Assembly: GCA_001972305.1 (NCBI GenBank) | Contig: BDDD01001664.1 | Location: 36,998 to 100,997 of the forward strand | Length of the DNA stretch: 64,000 nt | Source: Cephalotus follicularis | Lineage: Eukaryota > Streptophyta > Magnoliopsida > Oxalidales > Cephalotaceae | Reading direction: 5' to 3' | Shown: positions 1 through 10,177 of the stretch, one piece after another | How positions within the stretch are numbered: position 1 is the stretch's first letter | Layout of the letters: every line of letters starts with the position of its first letter | Translations under genes and position numbers: made by a program | The notes under the pieces: generated by a model | What the model saw: the letters and a program-made list of their open reading frames with translations, nothing else | The model's database searches: none | What the model was told of the DNA's origin: nothing

Positions 1-690
1 TAAATGTAAAAATTGCTGACCTTTGTTCAGTGTGTTGAACCTGTATTTATAGTGAAGTTTAGTAACTGATTGAGCGTGTAAATCGGATGTAATCGTCATC
101 CCCTAGGGAAATGCCGAGGATCTCGGTCATTCCCTTGATCTCCGCCTGTAATGTCGCTGTTTTCCTTTGTTTAAAGTTGATTAGGACATTATCTCTTCAT
201 TTGGATAAGTACGAATCCCACTAAATCAGGTGGTGTTATCTTCTTATCCCGTAGATAAGATTGAGGTCCTCCGTGGTAGGATTGTAGAAGAGATCAACTA
301 TGATACTGCTGCCGAGGTCATGGTCCTCTTTAGTCCGAGGACAAAAATATATCAGAGGAGGAGCTTGATAGTTTCTGTGTAGAGAAGGGAATGTCTCCTG
401 TCTTATGTCTGGTAGGTACAGTGCCTTTGAGTCCGAGGAGTGTCCTCGGACTTGTGGTCTCAGTGTGTTGTCTTTGAAAAATAACAGTCCTCGGCTCCTG
501 GTCCGAGATGGACATTCTTCGCTATATGTGTGCTCCTCGGCACGGCTTGCTAATAAGCTTCTAATCTTCCCTGGACAGCTGGTCATGTCTGCTGTGGACA
601 CGTGTTCTTTAAAATATGAATAAATTTTTCCTCCATCAATACTAATTATGTAATTAGACGGATCAAAATTGATATGACTTTTTTTATTCA
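1..690 (-). mobile_element. LTR fragment of a retrotransposon, cut by the window's left edge
   Basis: Read on the minus strand, this stretch matches the LTR at 33263-34199. Both have the same block of an ACAGGCGGAGATCAAGGG motif, a CACGCTC box, a CAGTTAC box, a TATA box (CACTATAAATAC type, here at 42-54) and a CTGAACAAA tract in the same order. The body is rich in CCGAGG/CCTCGG and GAGGAC words. The LTR start must lie near 620-690, but no clear TG end is visible; the LTR end lies outside the window. A 151-codon open frame at 236-691 lies within the LTR and is not taken as a gene. Whether this is a solo LTR or one end of a full element cannot be told here. Confidence 0.75.
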
Positions 691-1340
691 TACTTGATCC
701 GATTTAGATTGAATTGATCAAATCGATTCAATATTTTTGTTTACTTTCAAACATTTTGATTAATTTACCAAGAGCCTTAATAAAGTTAATCTTTGGTCCC
801 ATTACGATAACTATACCCTTAACTCTATTTTGTAGTTTTTGCTAAAATTGAATGCTGGAAGAAAGTAGGGATATGTAATAAGCGAAAGTTTGTTGGAAAT
901 TGAAAATATCCACGCGTTATATGGCCATATTGTAAACGTTACTACAATGTAACAGACAGACAGTAGTGAAGTAGCAGTGATATTATAAGCTCCTCGATAC
1001 ACGACAAAGCTTAACCGTAAGCCCAACTCCTCCTTCCTCACTTTCTCCTTAAAATTAACTAAATCTAAAGTACTCTCTACATATCTATAAATTTAATAAC
1101 CTTAACTGCTTAATTTATTGCAAAACGGGATCTTCTCTTTTTTAATTGTAAACTATTAACAAAACATCTATTTTTTAATACATATGATACATCTAATGAA
1201 GCAATATATGTATACAGGAGTATTTCTTTGCTGTTAAGTATTTACTCTTAAAAGTCAGTGAGCCATAGCTGAACTAAGTACAGAAGAAGACACAGAAAAG
1301 ATTAGCTCACAGTTATCTACATAAGGACACGGTAAGAAAG
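691..1340. other. Intergenic region and presumed promoter/5' leader of the NAT gene
   Basis: AT-rich sequence with no coding signal. It should hold the promoter and 5' UTR of the gene starting at 1341. No specific element can be assigned with confidence. Confidence 0.5.
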
Positions 1341-4300
1341 ATGGTTGAAACATCAAACCACAACCACCACCCACCACCAGGGCCGGTGATGATGGCTCCA
1401 CCACCAGAATCGCCATCGTTTGCAGGGTCGAGGGGACCCACATGGGTTCCAGCTGAGCAACTCCTGCAGCTCCAGTACTGCATCCATTCCAACCCTTCTT
1501 GGCGTTAGTCTCTGTCTCTCTCTCTCTGTTTTATGTGCTATACGATCTTCATTCTGATTATTTAATTCTTGCAATAAAAACTGCCTAAAAGTTTAAATTT
1601 TTATGTTAAAGTTGAACCCTTTTGCTCCCATAAGTTTGGTTTTCCCTCATCTTAATTTTTTATTTAATCTTCTTGTTTTATTTATTTGGCCCTGCATGTC
1701 TACATCTAAATGGTTGGATTTTGACGATGGATAATGTAAATTAATTATAATATTGTATTTCTTTATGGGTTCTTTCTATATGTCATTTTTGCTTATAAAA
1801 AAGTGCTAATATTCTTTGGTATCCCTTGGTTCTGATTCGCTTTTGAAATTTATCAAGTTCAATAGCTTTCATGTTCACGTATTGTACTGGGAATATTCTT
1901 GAAGCTTTAAATTATTTGACTTGGTAATTTCCTTATTTGAATCACTGAATTTGCATTCATTCCTAGAATCATATTGTTATAGTTAGTTATTTTAGATTCT
2001 TCTGGTTAAAATCTCTTGGTTTGCTTTTTTTTTTTTTATTCATCTTCTATTCAAACTGATCACAATTAATCAATTGAATTTCACAGCTCAAGCACTTCTG
2101 TTGGCTTTCCAACACTATATAGTGAATCTCGGGACTACGGTTTTGATTGCCAGCAATCTTGTGCCTCGAATGGGCGGGGACCATGTATGTGTTGTTCAAC
2201 ATTTCAATTTCTGTTCTGGACTCAGTTTAATGTCACTCTGAATATAGAGTATCTCAAATTGGTGTTCCTACATACTGTGAACAGGGAGATAAAGCACGTG
2301 TGATTCAAACATTGCTGTTTATGTCCGGCATCAATACACTGTTTCAGACACTTATCGGTACTAGACTTCCTACAGTTATGGGTGCATCATTTGCTTTCAC
2401 CCTACCAGTGTTATCGATCATCAATGACTTATCTGATGAGAACTTCGCAACTGACCATGATGTATGTAAACTTTTAGCTTTATGAGATTGAAAAGGAGAG
2501 CACTTGATAATATGACTGTTTCATTGACTGTATGCATAATTCATGAAATGTTTTCAGTAGTTTTTGAATAGGTACATGCGCTTCTTCATCGTAATAGTTC
2601 CCCCGCTCAAATTTGGACTTCTTTCTTGTCCATTTTCAGGACCACTTGTGATTTATCAAATTGAGATGTTGTTACTTTGAACCTCTCTAAAATTTCAATA
2701 ATATAGCATAGTAACAAATAATTGATGATTATGCTTGCTAGATACACTATTGGCCGCCTTGCTTTGAGTTTCTCTATTTATATTGCCTTTAAAATTCTGA
2801 ATTATCCTCCGTAAGTTTTGATGGTTTATAATATGCGTAAGTGCAGAGGTTTGTTCACACGATGAGATATATCCAAGGATCGCTTATTGTGTCTTCCTTT
2901 GTCAACTTGGTACTTGGATATGGTCAGCTGTGGGGAAATTTAACAAGGTCTGTTTGATTTTTTTTGTTAATTCTCGCAACTAGTTTCCATATCTTGAATA
3001 ATCGGTTGAGGTGTAAGGTAGAAACTTATCACATTATTATTGTTCTGATTGTTCCCTCTTTTCTTTTGCGTTTTGACACTTCAGACTCTTTGCTCCTATT
3101 TTTATCAGAAGGTTGTGATTGTTCTGATTGTTCCCTCTTTTCTTTTGCTGTTTGTCGCCTCAGACTCTTTACCCCCATTGTTATCGTACCGCTGGTTTGC
3201 GTGGTGGGTCTCGGTCTATTCATGAGGGGCTTTCCACTGGTAGTCCTCTTATCTATAACACGCTAGTGTAATTGGGACATTAAGAACTTCTCGATTTAAC
3301 AATTATTTGATTCTATATATCTTCTTTACAGCTTGCTAACTGTGTCGAAATTGGCCTGCCGATGCTGATTTTACTGGTCATTTTCCAACAGGTAATGAGC
3401 CTTGTTGAATTGGTACATTTCATCAATCATTTGATACTCATATTTTTCTTGCTAACCAATACTTGGGAGCTTGCTGCAGTACTTGAAGCGCATTCATCCA
3501 AGAGCCCATTTTATACTTGAGAGGTTTGCATTGCTTCTCTGCATTACAATCATCTGGGCCTTTGCTGCTATCCTCACTGTTGCTGGTGCATACAACAATT
3601 CTTCAGAAATGACTGAGCAGAGCTGCCGCACAGATCGATCCTACCTTCTTTCGTCAGCTCCTTGGTATTTCCAACTAATATGGATCATGCTCATATATGC
3701 TTGTTTAGTTCAGCTACAGTGCTCTTCAAGAAAATCATTGTTTAGATGACACATTATATGGTTTGTTTCGGTATAGGGTCAAAATTGCATACCCATTTCA
3801 ATGGGGTACTCCCTTATTTAGAGCAAGCCATGTGTTTGGGATGATGGGGGCGGCAGTTGTTTCGTCTGCAGAGGTTATTGAATTTTTTTTGTTTATTTTA
3901 ATATTGTATATGTTGAAATTTAATCAATTTCACCTCGATACAAACTCCCCAGATTGCTTTCATATATGCAAATAAATTTAAAGTTTGATCCTCTTCTATA
4001 TTTTTCTTTTCTTCCTTCCATTATATCAATAAGTTGCTTTCTGACTATGGAATGACTTTTTATGCAGTCAACTGGAACATTTTTTGCAGCAGCACGGCTT
4101 TCGGGTGCTACGGCCCCTCCGGCACACGTGTTCAGCCGAAGTATCGGTCTGCAGGTCCATTCACAGTCACCATGCTTCTTAATTTTTCATCATTTTCTCT
4201 GTGTACATCTGACTTAGAATTCCTGTTTGAGTGGAAAGGAAATTCTCATTCAATGACTTTTGATCTGACAATATCTACAATGAGTTCACATAATAGTTAA

Positions 4301-5916
4301 AATATGATGAAAATAACTGATTCCTTGTAATTCTTCAATGCAGGGAGTTGGTATGCTGCTTGAAGGGATTTTTGGTGCTATTGTTGGTACAACTGCATCT
4401 GTGTAAGAAAGCAGTGATTCCGTTATTTTGTTACATTTTCTAGCTTATAGCTATGCTCTGGGTTAACTTTCAGCCTTCCGTTATTAATCATGCACCAGAT
4501 TCTTAACTATGTTTAATATATTAACTGTAGAATTTGGGGGAGGCTTTTGGTGAATCTGTGTTATGCTGCCCTTTTGTTTTTTTGTTGGTTGTTGATGCTT
4601 GAGAATGTACTTGTTTATCGTAATTTTTTTTTCACATTGAAGTTACCTTGACTTGTGAGTTGCTGACCACGTCGTTATTAGAAATGCCATTATATGTAGA
4701 CAGTGACTGTCCCAAAGAGTCTCCATTGATAATCAAATGGTAGAAAATTGATTTTATTGACTCGTATTAATGACAACGCAGTGAAAATGTTGGCCTTCTT
4801 GGACTAACGAACATAGGGAGCAGAAGAGTGGTGCAGATTTCAACTGCTTTCATGATCTTCTTATCCATATTTGGTTTGTTTTTCTCCTTACATCTAAGTT
4901 GCATCTAACATTTCTGTTAAGTTCATCGCACTTGTACATTGTTCAAGTTCGCCATCTCAAGTTTTTCTGTGTTCCCACATGTCTTCAGGGAAGTTCGGTG
5001 CCTTGTTTGCATCTATTCCCTTGCCTATATTTGCTGCTATATATTGCGTTCTACTTGGCATTGTTGGTGAGTGATTCGTCATCATTATAGTTTCTGATGT
5101 GTGAATTTTTATTCTGGTTATTTTATGGGGATTATTATTATTATTCATTTTCCCCCTTTCTTCTTCAGCTGCTACTGGGATCTCTTTCATACAATTTGCA
5201 AACAGTAATTCCATGAGAAACATATATGTATTGGGTCTCTCTCTGTTCCTTGGGATATCAATACCTCAATATTTTGTCTTGAACACCGATTCTAATGGTA
5301 ATGGACCCGTTAAAACAGGTGGTGGATGGGTAAGTTACATACAATATATGGTCTCCTTTTTCTTTTCTTTTCAATGTTTTGATGACATAAATTTCTCTAT
5401 GCTGGTGGAGTCTAGAAGTTTAAAATGTGAAATGAGGTGTAAAATGAATCACGGAAAGTTAAATAATGAAAGAACTCTACAGTTAAGGACTTGGTTTGCT
5501 CGACTCTTAATGTAACCGAAATATGTGAGGTGATTGATTCTTGTAGTCGTTAATTTTTACTCATGGTTGCGATAGTGGGATATCTTTCATGAGTAGGCTA
5601 TATGAAAGCATCAGCTCTAAAGTGCTATTTTATGTATGGAACTTCTTGTCTGATGTCAATAGCACATCTAATATGCATAATTGTGCTACTCCTACAGTTT
5701 GATGACATATTGAACACAATCTTCTCATCATCTCCAACCGTGGTGATGATAGTGGGTGTGCTCCTTGATAACACCCTTGATGCAAGGTACACGATTGATG
5801 ACCGGGGAATTCCATGGTGGAAACCTTTCCAGCACAGAAAGGGAGATGTTAGAAATGAGGAATTTTACAGTCTCCCCCTCAGGATAAAAGATTATATCCC
5901 CTCTAGGTTTCACTGA
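1341..5916 (+). CDS. Nucleobase-ascorbate transporter (NAT/NCS2 family), 14 exons, intact
   Basis: Plant NAT proteins are multi-pass membrane proteins related to xanthine/uric acid permeases; plant members transport purines and uracil. Fourteen exons join in frame to 550 residues: 1341-1503, 2087-2184, 2285-2461, 2847-2947, 3164-3239, 3332-3391, 3480-3664, 3777-3873, 4068-4154, 4344-4402, 4782-4873, 4989-5066, 5169-5329 and 5698-5916. All introns are GT-AG and there is no internal stop. The start is the first ATG, followed by a His/Pro-rich N-terminus and the family's CIHSNPSW segment. The conserved QH pair is at residues 63-64 and the NAT signature is at 369-378 (ENVGLLGLTN). The length is usual for the short NAT clade, and the N-terminus resembles Arabidopsis NAT1/2/3. 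The signature's last residue is Asn, where R, K or G is usual. Intron 4 carries a 79-bp duplication of the splice acceptor. Confidence 0.93.
3041..3198 (+). repeat. 79-bp tandem duplication over the intron 4 / exon 5 junction of the NAT gene
   Basis: The copies are 3041-3119 and 3120-3198. The pyrimidine tract TGTTCTGATTGTTCCCTC recurs at offset 79, and CAGACTCTTT recurs at 3082 and 3161 with the same offset. The second copy holds the acceptor that keeps the frame (exon starts at 3164). The first is a decayed copy with its own CAG acceptor at 3082-3084. Using the decoy would add 79 bases and shift the frame. Confidence 0.9.
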
Positions 5917-6348
5917 ACACACTTGAAAACCTTCTTGTACATTGGTTTATGTTTGTGAGCAAGTTTGATGGTTATGTATGATGAGGCATTTTGCTGTAGC
6001 ATATAAAACAGTCAACTATTGTAAGCATGCAAAATTCTGTTTTTGGCCATGTGGGCAAGCAACTGTGGCTAGGTAAAGTCCCCAGCAGACTAGCAATTTT
6101 TTAGTAGCTTACATTACATAGATTGCCATTTTCTATTTAGAGGCTTGACAGCTATGTGATTCTTCTGCTGAGTTGAAAGCGAAGTTGTTGGCATGAATGA
6201 TGAATCCTTGGCACATGAAAATCAGACAAACGATGCTTCTGCCTTAATTATGGTGGATATATATTGATGAGACTTTATCTATTGCAAGCCTAAGCCTTCT
6301 TATCTTGGATTACACAAACAATAACGACAATGTATGGACAATTCATGG
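5917..6348. other. 3' UTR of the NAT gene and junction with Copia B
   Basis: Non-coding. It presumably holds the 3' UTR and poly(A) region of the NAT gene. Copia B coding sequence begins at 6349 on the opposite strand with no visible 3' LTR or polypurine tract, so the element's 3' end was lost somewhere near 6330-6350. Confidence 0.5.
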
Positions 6349-8617
6349 TTACCATCCTATGATTGTAATGTACAGAACCTCGCTTCGCAATGTGCAGAAC
6401 CTCTCATTGTCCAACGACTTTATAAATATATCTGTAACTTGATTTAAAGTGTCAATATATTCAAGAAAAATATCTGTTTTTTCAACATGATCTCTAAGGA
6501 AATGATGTCTAATTTCAATATGTTTAGACATAGAGTGTTGAACAGGATTTTTACTTAAATTAATAGCACTAGTGTTATCACATTTGATACATACATTATT
6601 AATGCTAATGCCAAAATCACAAAGTTGTTTAAGCCACAATACTTGTGCGCAACAACTTCCCGCCGCTACATATTCGGTTTCGATGGTTGAAAGAGCAACA
6701 CTATCTTGTTTCTTGGAAAACCAAGACACTAAAGAATTGCCAAGGAATTGGCAAGTGCCACTAGTGCTCTTTCTATCAAGTTTACAACCACCATAATCGG
6801 CATCGGAAAACGCATGTAAATTAAACAAAGAATAATTTGAATAAAACAAGCCTAGTAAAGGGGTGTATGCAAGATATCTAAAGATTCGCTTAACCGCAAT
6901 TAAGTGAGATTCTTTAGGTGATGATTGAAACCTAGCACATAGACATATACTAAACATTATATCCGGTCTACTAGCGGTAAGATAAATAAGAGATCTTATC
7001 ATGCTTCTAAATAGTTTTTGATCTACCTCTTTACCATTCTCATCTTTGTCGAGTTTGGTCGTTGTGCTCATCGGAGTCTTGCAAGGTTTTGAGTGTTCCA
7101 TTCCAAATCGTTTGAGTAAGTCTTTTGTGTATTTGGATTGGTTGATGAATGTGCCTTCATTTCCTTGTTGGATTTGAAATCCAAGGAAATACTTGAGTTC
7201 ACCCATCATGCTCATCTCGAATTCACCTTGCATAGTGTTAGCAAACTCAACACAAAGAGAATCGTTAGTAGAACCAAAAATAATGTCATCTACATAAATT
7301 TGCACAATTAGAATATCATTAAGCTTAGTTTTTACAAAAAGAGTTTTATCAACTAAGACTCTTTTAAAATCATTTTACAAGAGAAAATTTGAAAGACTTT
7401 CATACCAAGCTCTTGGTGCTTGCTTCAAGCCATAAAGTGCTTTAGACAATTTAAAGACATGATCGGGGAAATGCATATTTTCAAAACCCGGAGGTTGTTT
7501 AACATAAACTTCCTCATTTATGATACCATTTAAAAATGCACTTTTAACATCCATTTGATGCAATTTAAATCCTTTAAAGCATGCAAAGGCCATTAACAAT
7601 CTAATTGCTTCTAATATAGCTACGGGAGCAAAGGTTTCATCATAGTCAATGCCTTCTTCTTGACTATAACCTTGTGCAACTAATCTAGTTTTATTTCTAA
7701 TTACCAACCCATTTTCATCCATTTTATTTCGAAAAATCCATTTAGTTCCAATGATGGATTGTTTTTTAGGCCTCGGAACTAGGGACCAAACATTACTTTT
7801 GTCGAATTGGTTTAGTTCCTCTTGCATGGCCACAATCCAACAATCATCTTTTAAAGCATCAAAAATATTTTTGGGTTCAATATTAGAAATAAAAGCTACA
7901 TTGTCACAATACTCCCTAAGAGCGGAACGAGTTCTTACCCCTTCGGTAGGATTACCGATTACCTCGTTGTCTTTTACATACTCTCTTTCCCTTCTTGCTA
8001 CGGGCTCCTTGGTGACTTGAGTTTGTTGGATTTCCTCTTCATGTGCACCTTCTCCTTCCATCTTGTCAATTTCAACGTCTTCTTTGGAGATGTCCAAGCC
8101 TTCTATTTGCTCCAATATACCTACATCATCAACAACATCTCCCTTTCTCGGAGCACTATTAGACTCTTCAAATAACACATGAATAGACTCTTCAATAATT
8201 AAAGTTCTTTTATTAAAGACTCTATAAGCTTTAGAATTTAAAGAGTAGCCTAGAAAAATTCCTTCATCACTCTTGGCATCAAATTTTTCAAGATTGTCTT
8301 TCCCGTTGTTTGAAATAAAAACTTTGCAACCAAAAGGTCTCAAATGACTAACATTTGGTTTTCTATCATTAAAAAGTTCATATGGGGTTTTCTTTAAAAT
8401 AGATCGAATCATGACTCTGTTTATTATATATTATGCGGTGTTCACGGCTTCGGCCCAAAGATATTTTGGTAAATTGTTTTCACAAAGCATGGTTCTCCCC
8501 ATTTCTTCTAGGGTTCTATTCCTCCTTTCAACAACACCATTTTGTTGAGGAGTTTTAGGAGCCGAGAAGTTATGGTGAATACCTAGTTCATCACAAAAGT
8601 TTTCAAAACCAAGGTTT
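6349..8617 (-). pseudogene. Copia B pol remnant: integrase C-half, reverse transcriptase, RNase H
   Basis: The frame begins within the integrase core ([13 protein letters not shown], holding the third catalytic residue Glu). It continues through the integrase C-terminus and the reverse transcriptase, with LHQMDVKSAFLNG and the active-site IYVDDIIFG. It ends with copia RNase H motifs (DADYGGCKLDRKSTSG) and a terminal segment at 6349. Only two in-frame stops interrupt the whole stretch: a TAA near 8425 and a TAA at 7375-7377. Reading resumes in the same frame after each. The first two integrase catalytic residues fall in the deletion, so it could not act alone even without the stops. Confidence 0.9.
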
Positions 8618-8872
8618 TCAGGTCAATTTCTTAAAATCTTCATCATCCCATTCATCTTCCGTTTTAGCAACTAGTTCATTTTTATCATTGATTTTCATTG
8701 GGATGTGAGGGCCATTTTTTACACTAAGCCAATTCTTAAAGTCTCTAGACTTAAGGTAGATTTCCATACGACTTTTCCAATATGGAAAATCGTCACCACT
8801 AAAGAACGGTACCTTAAATTCGGAGACGTCATCATGGTTTCTAATTTGGGTAGTCATGCTAGTGGATGCCAT
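8618..8872 (-). pseudogene. Copia B gag, N-terminal fragment
   Basis: A short frame with the N-terminal signature of plant copia Gag: a Met-Ala start, a P-F-F-S-G-D-D-F block and YWKSRMEIYL. It stops at 8618 next to the internal deletion. The ATG lies about 45 bases inside the primer binding site, as expected. The gag middle and zinc knuckle are missing. Confidence 0.85.
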
Positions 8873-8916
8873 GATCTTTTACTCAAGGTGTTAATCTTTA
8901 TAAAATGAGCACACAA

Positions 8917-8928
8917 GCTCTGATACCA
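8917..8928 (-). other. Primer binding site of Copia B (initiator tRNA-Met type)
   Basis: Minus strand reads TGGTATCAGAGC, the complement of the 3' end of initiator tRNA-Met, two bases inside the 5' LTR end. Confidence 0.85.
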
Positions 8929-8930
8929 AT

Positions 8931-10177
8931 TGTAGGAAGTCTAGAGGGGGGGTGAATAGACTTTTAAAAATTAACTAGCAAAAATACTTGAAACAATTCT
9001 AACACAATCACACAAATACAAAAATTTAAAGAGTGTAGGGTTGAGAGAGTTACAAACGAATATATAGTGGTTCGGAAAACCGCCTACGTCCACTCCCCAA
9101 GGCCTCCCCTTGAGTATTTCACTAGTATGCCCCAATCCGGGCTTGAAACTCCAACCGAGTTTCAACGACTTTCGCTCCAACCAAGCGAATACAAGTTTGC
9201 TCCAACCGAGCAATACAAGAGACAACCTCTCTTGTTTATAAGTGAATGTAAGTGTTTAAAGGATTAAAAATTCACAATGAATTTGTTTACAATTTAGGCT
9301 CAAAACTCACAAAGCTCTTAGTGATAGAAATTGTAAAATGTAAGGGCTTTGTAGTATGTGATGTAGTTTCTTTGATGCTTTCTTTTGATGTTTAGAGTGC
9401 TAGAATGTTGCTTGAGTTAGCTTAAATGAATATTCAACTTGAATGCTTGATCACTTGTGCAAGAGCTCCACTTTGGCTTATATACTTGTGCTTCCAACGG
9501 ATCTATTTTTGAAGTTCTGTTACAATCCAGTCGGCTGGATTTCTTGGACAGTCAGCTGGATTTGATGGCGCGTATTTCAAATATAGCCGTTGGTGATGAC
9601 AGTCGACTGCTTCCTCTGGGCAGTCGGCTGGTGGAGCCAGGCAGTCGGCTGGTGCTCTGTTCCAGTCGGCTGGTTGAGCTAAAATTGGACTTACAGAAGC
9701 TACTGCCAAAAGTTGCACAAATTGTGACAGTCGGCTGGATTTCTTGGCAGTCGACTGGTTGCCCCTGGCAGTCGACTGGTGCCCTGCTTCAGTCGGCTGG
9801 ATGAGGTGTTGTGAAGATACAGAAGCTACTACCTGAAATTGTCACCCTTGGCAGTCGACTGGGCCTCCTTGGCAGTCGGCTGTCTTGGCCTGGCAGTCGA
9901 CTGCTCCCCTGTGGCAGTCGGCTGGATCAAGTGTTCCTGCAGTTCCTGGAGTTGCTTGATGAACCAGTCGGCTACTCATCCCATGGCAGTCGACTACTCA
10001 TCCTTGGCAGTCGGCTGCCCAACCTTGGCAGTCGGCTGGATTGCCCTGTACCTGCAGAAATAGCCTTTTGCATACTTTGGACACTAGATCAAGTGAGTAT
10101 ATGAAGTGATAGCTCAGAGAATTATGCATACAAGTATTATATGTTTGTTAATCATCGAAATAACATATGTTTAGACA
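8931..10177 (-). repeat. 5' LTR of Copia B (1247 bp)
   Basis: On the minus strand the LTR starts TGTCTAAACATATG at 10177 and ends CTTCCTACA at 8931. Near its end it shares with the Copia C LTR a block reading AGTGGACGTAGGC and CCGAACCACTATA. Its U3 carries the 21-bp-phased motif array listed separately. The bases just outside 10177 are Copia A gag coding sequence, so Copia B was inserted into, or fused to, Copia A. Confidence 0.8.
9528..10038. repeat. Array of 18 near-palindromic CAGTCGRCTG motifs with 21-bp phasing
   Basis: Motif starts: 9528, 9549; 9600, 9621, 9642, 9663; 9728, 9748, 9769, 9790; 9852, 9873, 9894, 9915; 9965, 9987, 10008, 10029. After an initial pair, the units form four groups of four with 20-22 bp steps (mostly exactly 21). 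Group starts are 113-128 bp apart. The core is AGTCGACT or AGTCGGCT. It lies about 140-650 bp into the LTR on the element's own strand, in presumed U3. Confidence 0.9.

Larger units (their letters stand above)
6349..10177 (-). mobile_element. Copia B: Ty1/copia retrotransposon, internally deleted and lacking its 3' LTR
   Basis: Minus-strand order: 5' LTR (10177 to 8931), initiator tRNA-Met primer binding site (8917-8928), start of gag (8872 to 8618), then directly the C-terminal half of integrase, reverse transcriptase and RNase H (8617 to 6349). The rest of gag, the protease and the first part of integrase are missing, so an internal deletion joined near 8617. No 3' LTR or polypurine tract follows the RNase H end. 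The domain order is that of Ty1/copia (integrase before reverse transcriptase). Confidence 0.9.

Noticed and set aside
236-691. 151-codon open frame on the minus strand
   Set aside because: It lies wholly in an LTR whose homologue at 33263-34199 does not keep the frame. It has no known domain.
9528-10038. CRISPR-like appearance of the regularly spaced motif array
   Set aside because: Plant genome, 10-bp units with 11-bp spacers inside an LTR, no cas genes. It is an LTR regulatory or structural array.
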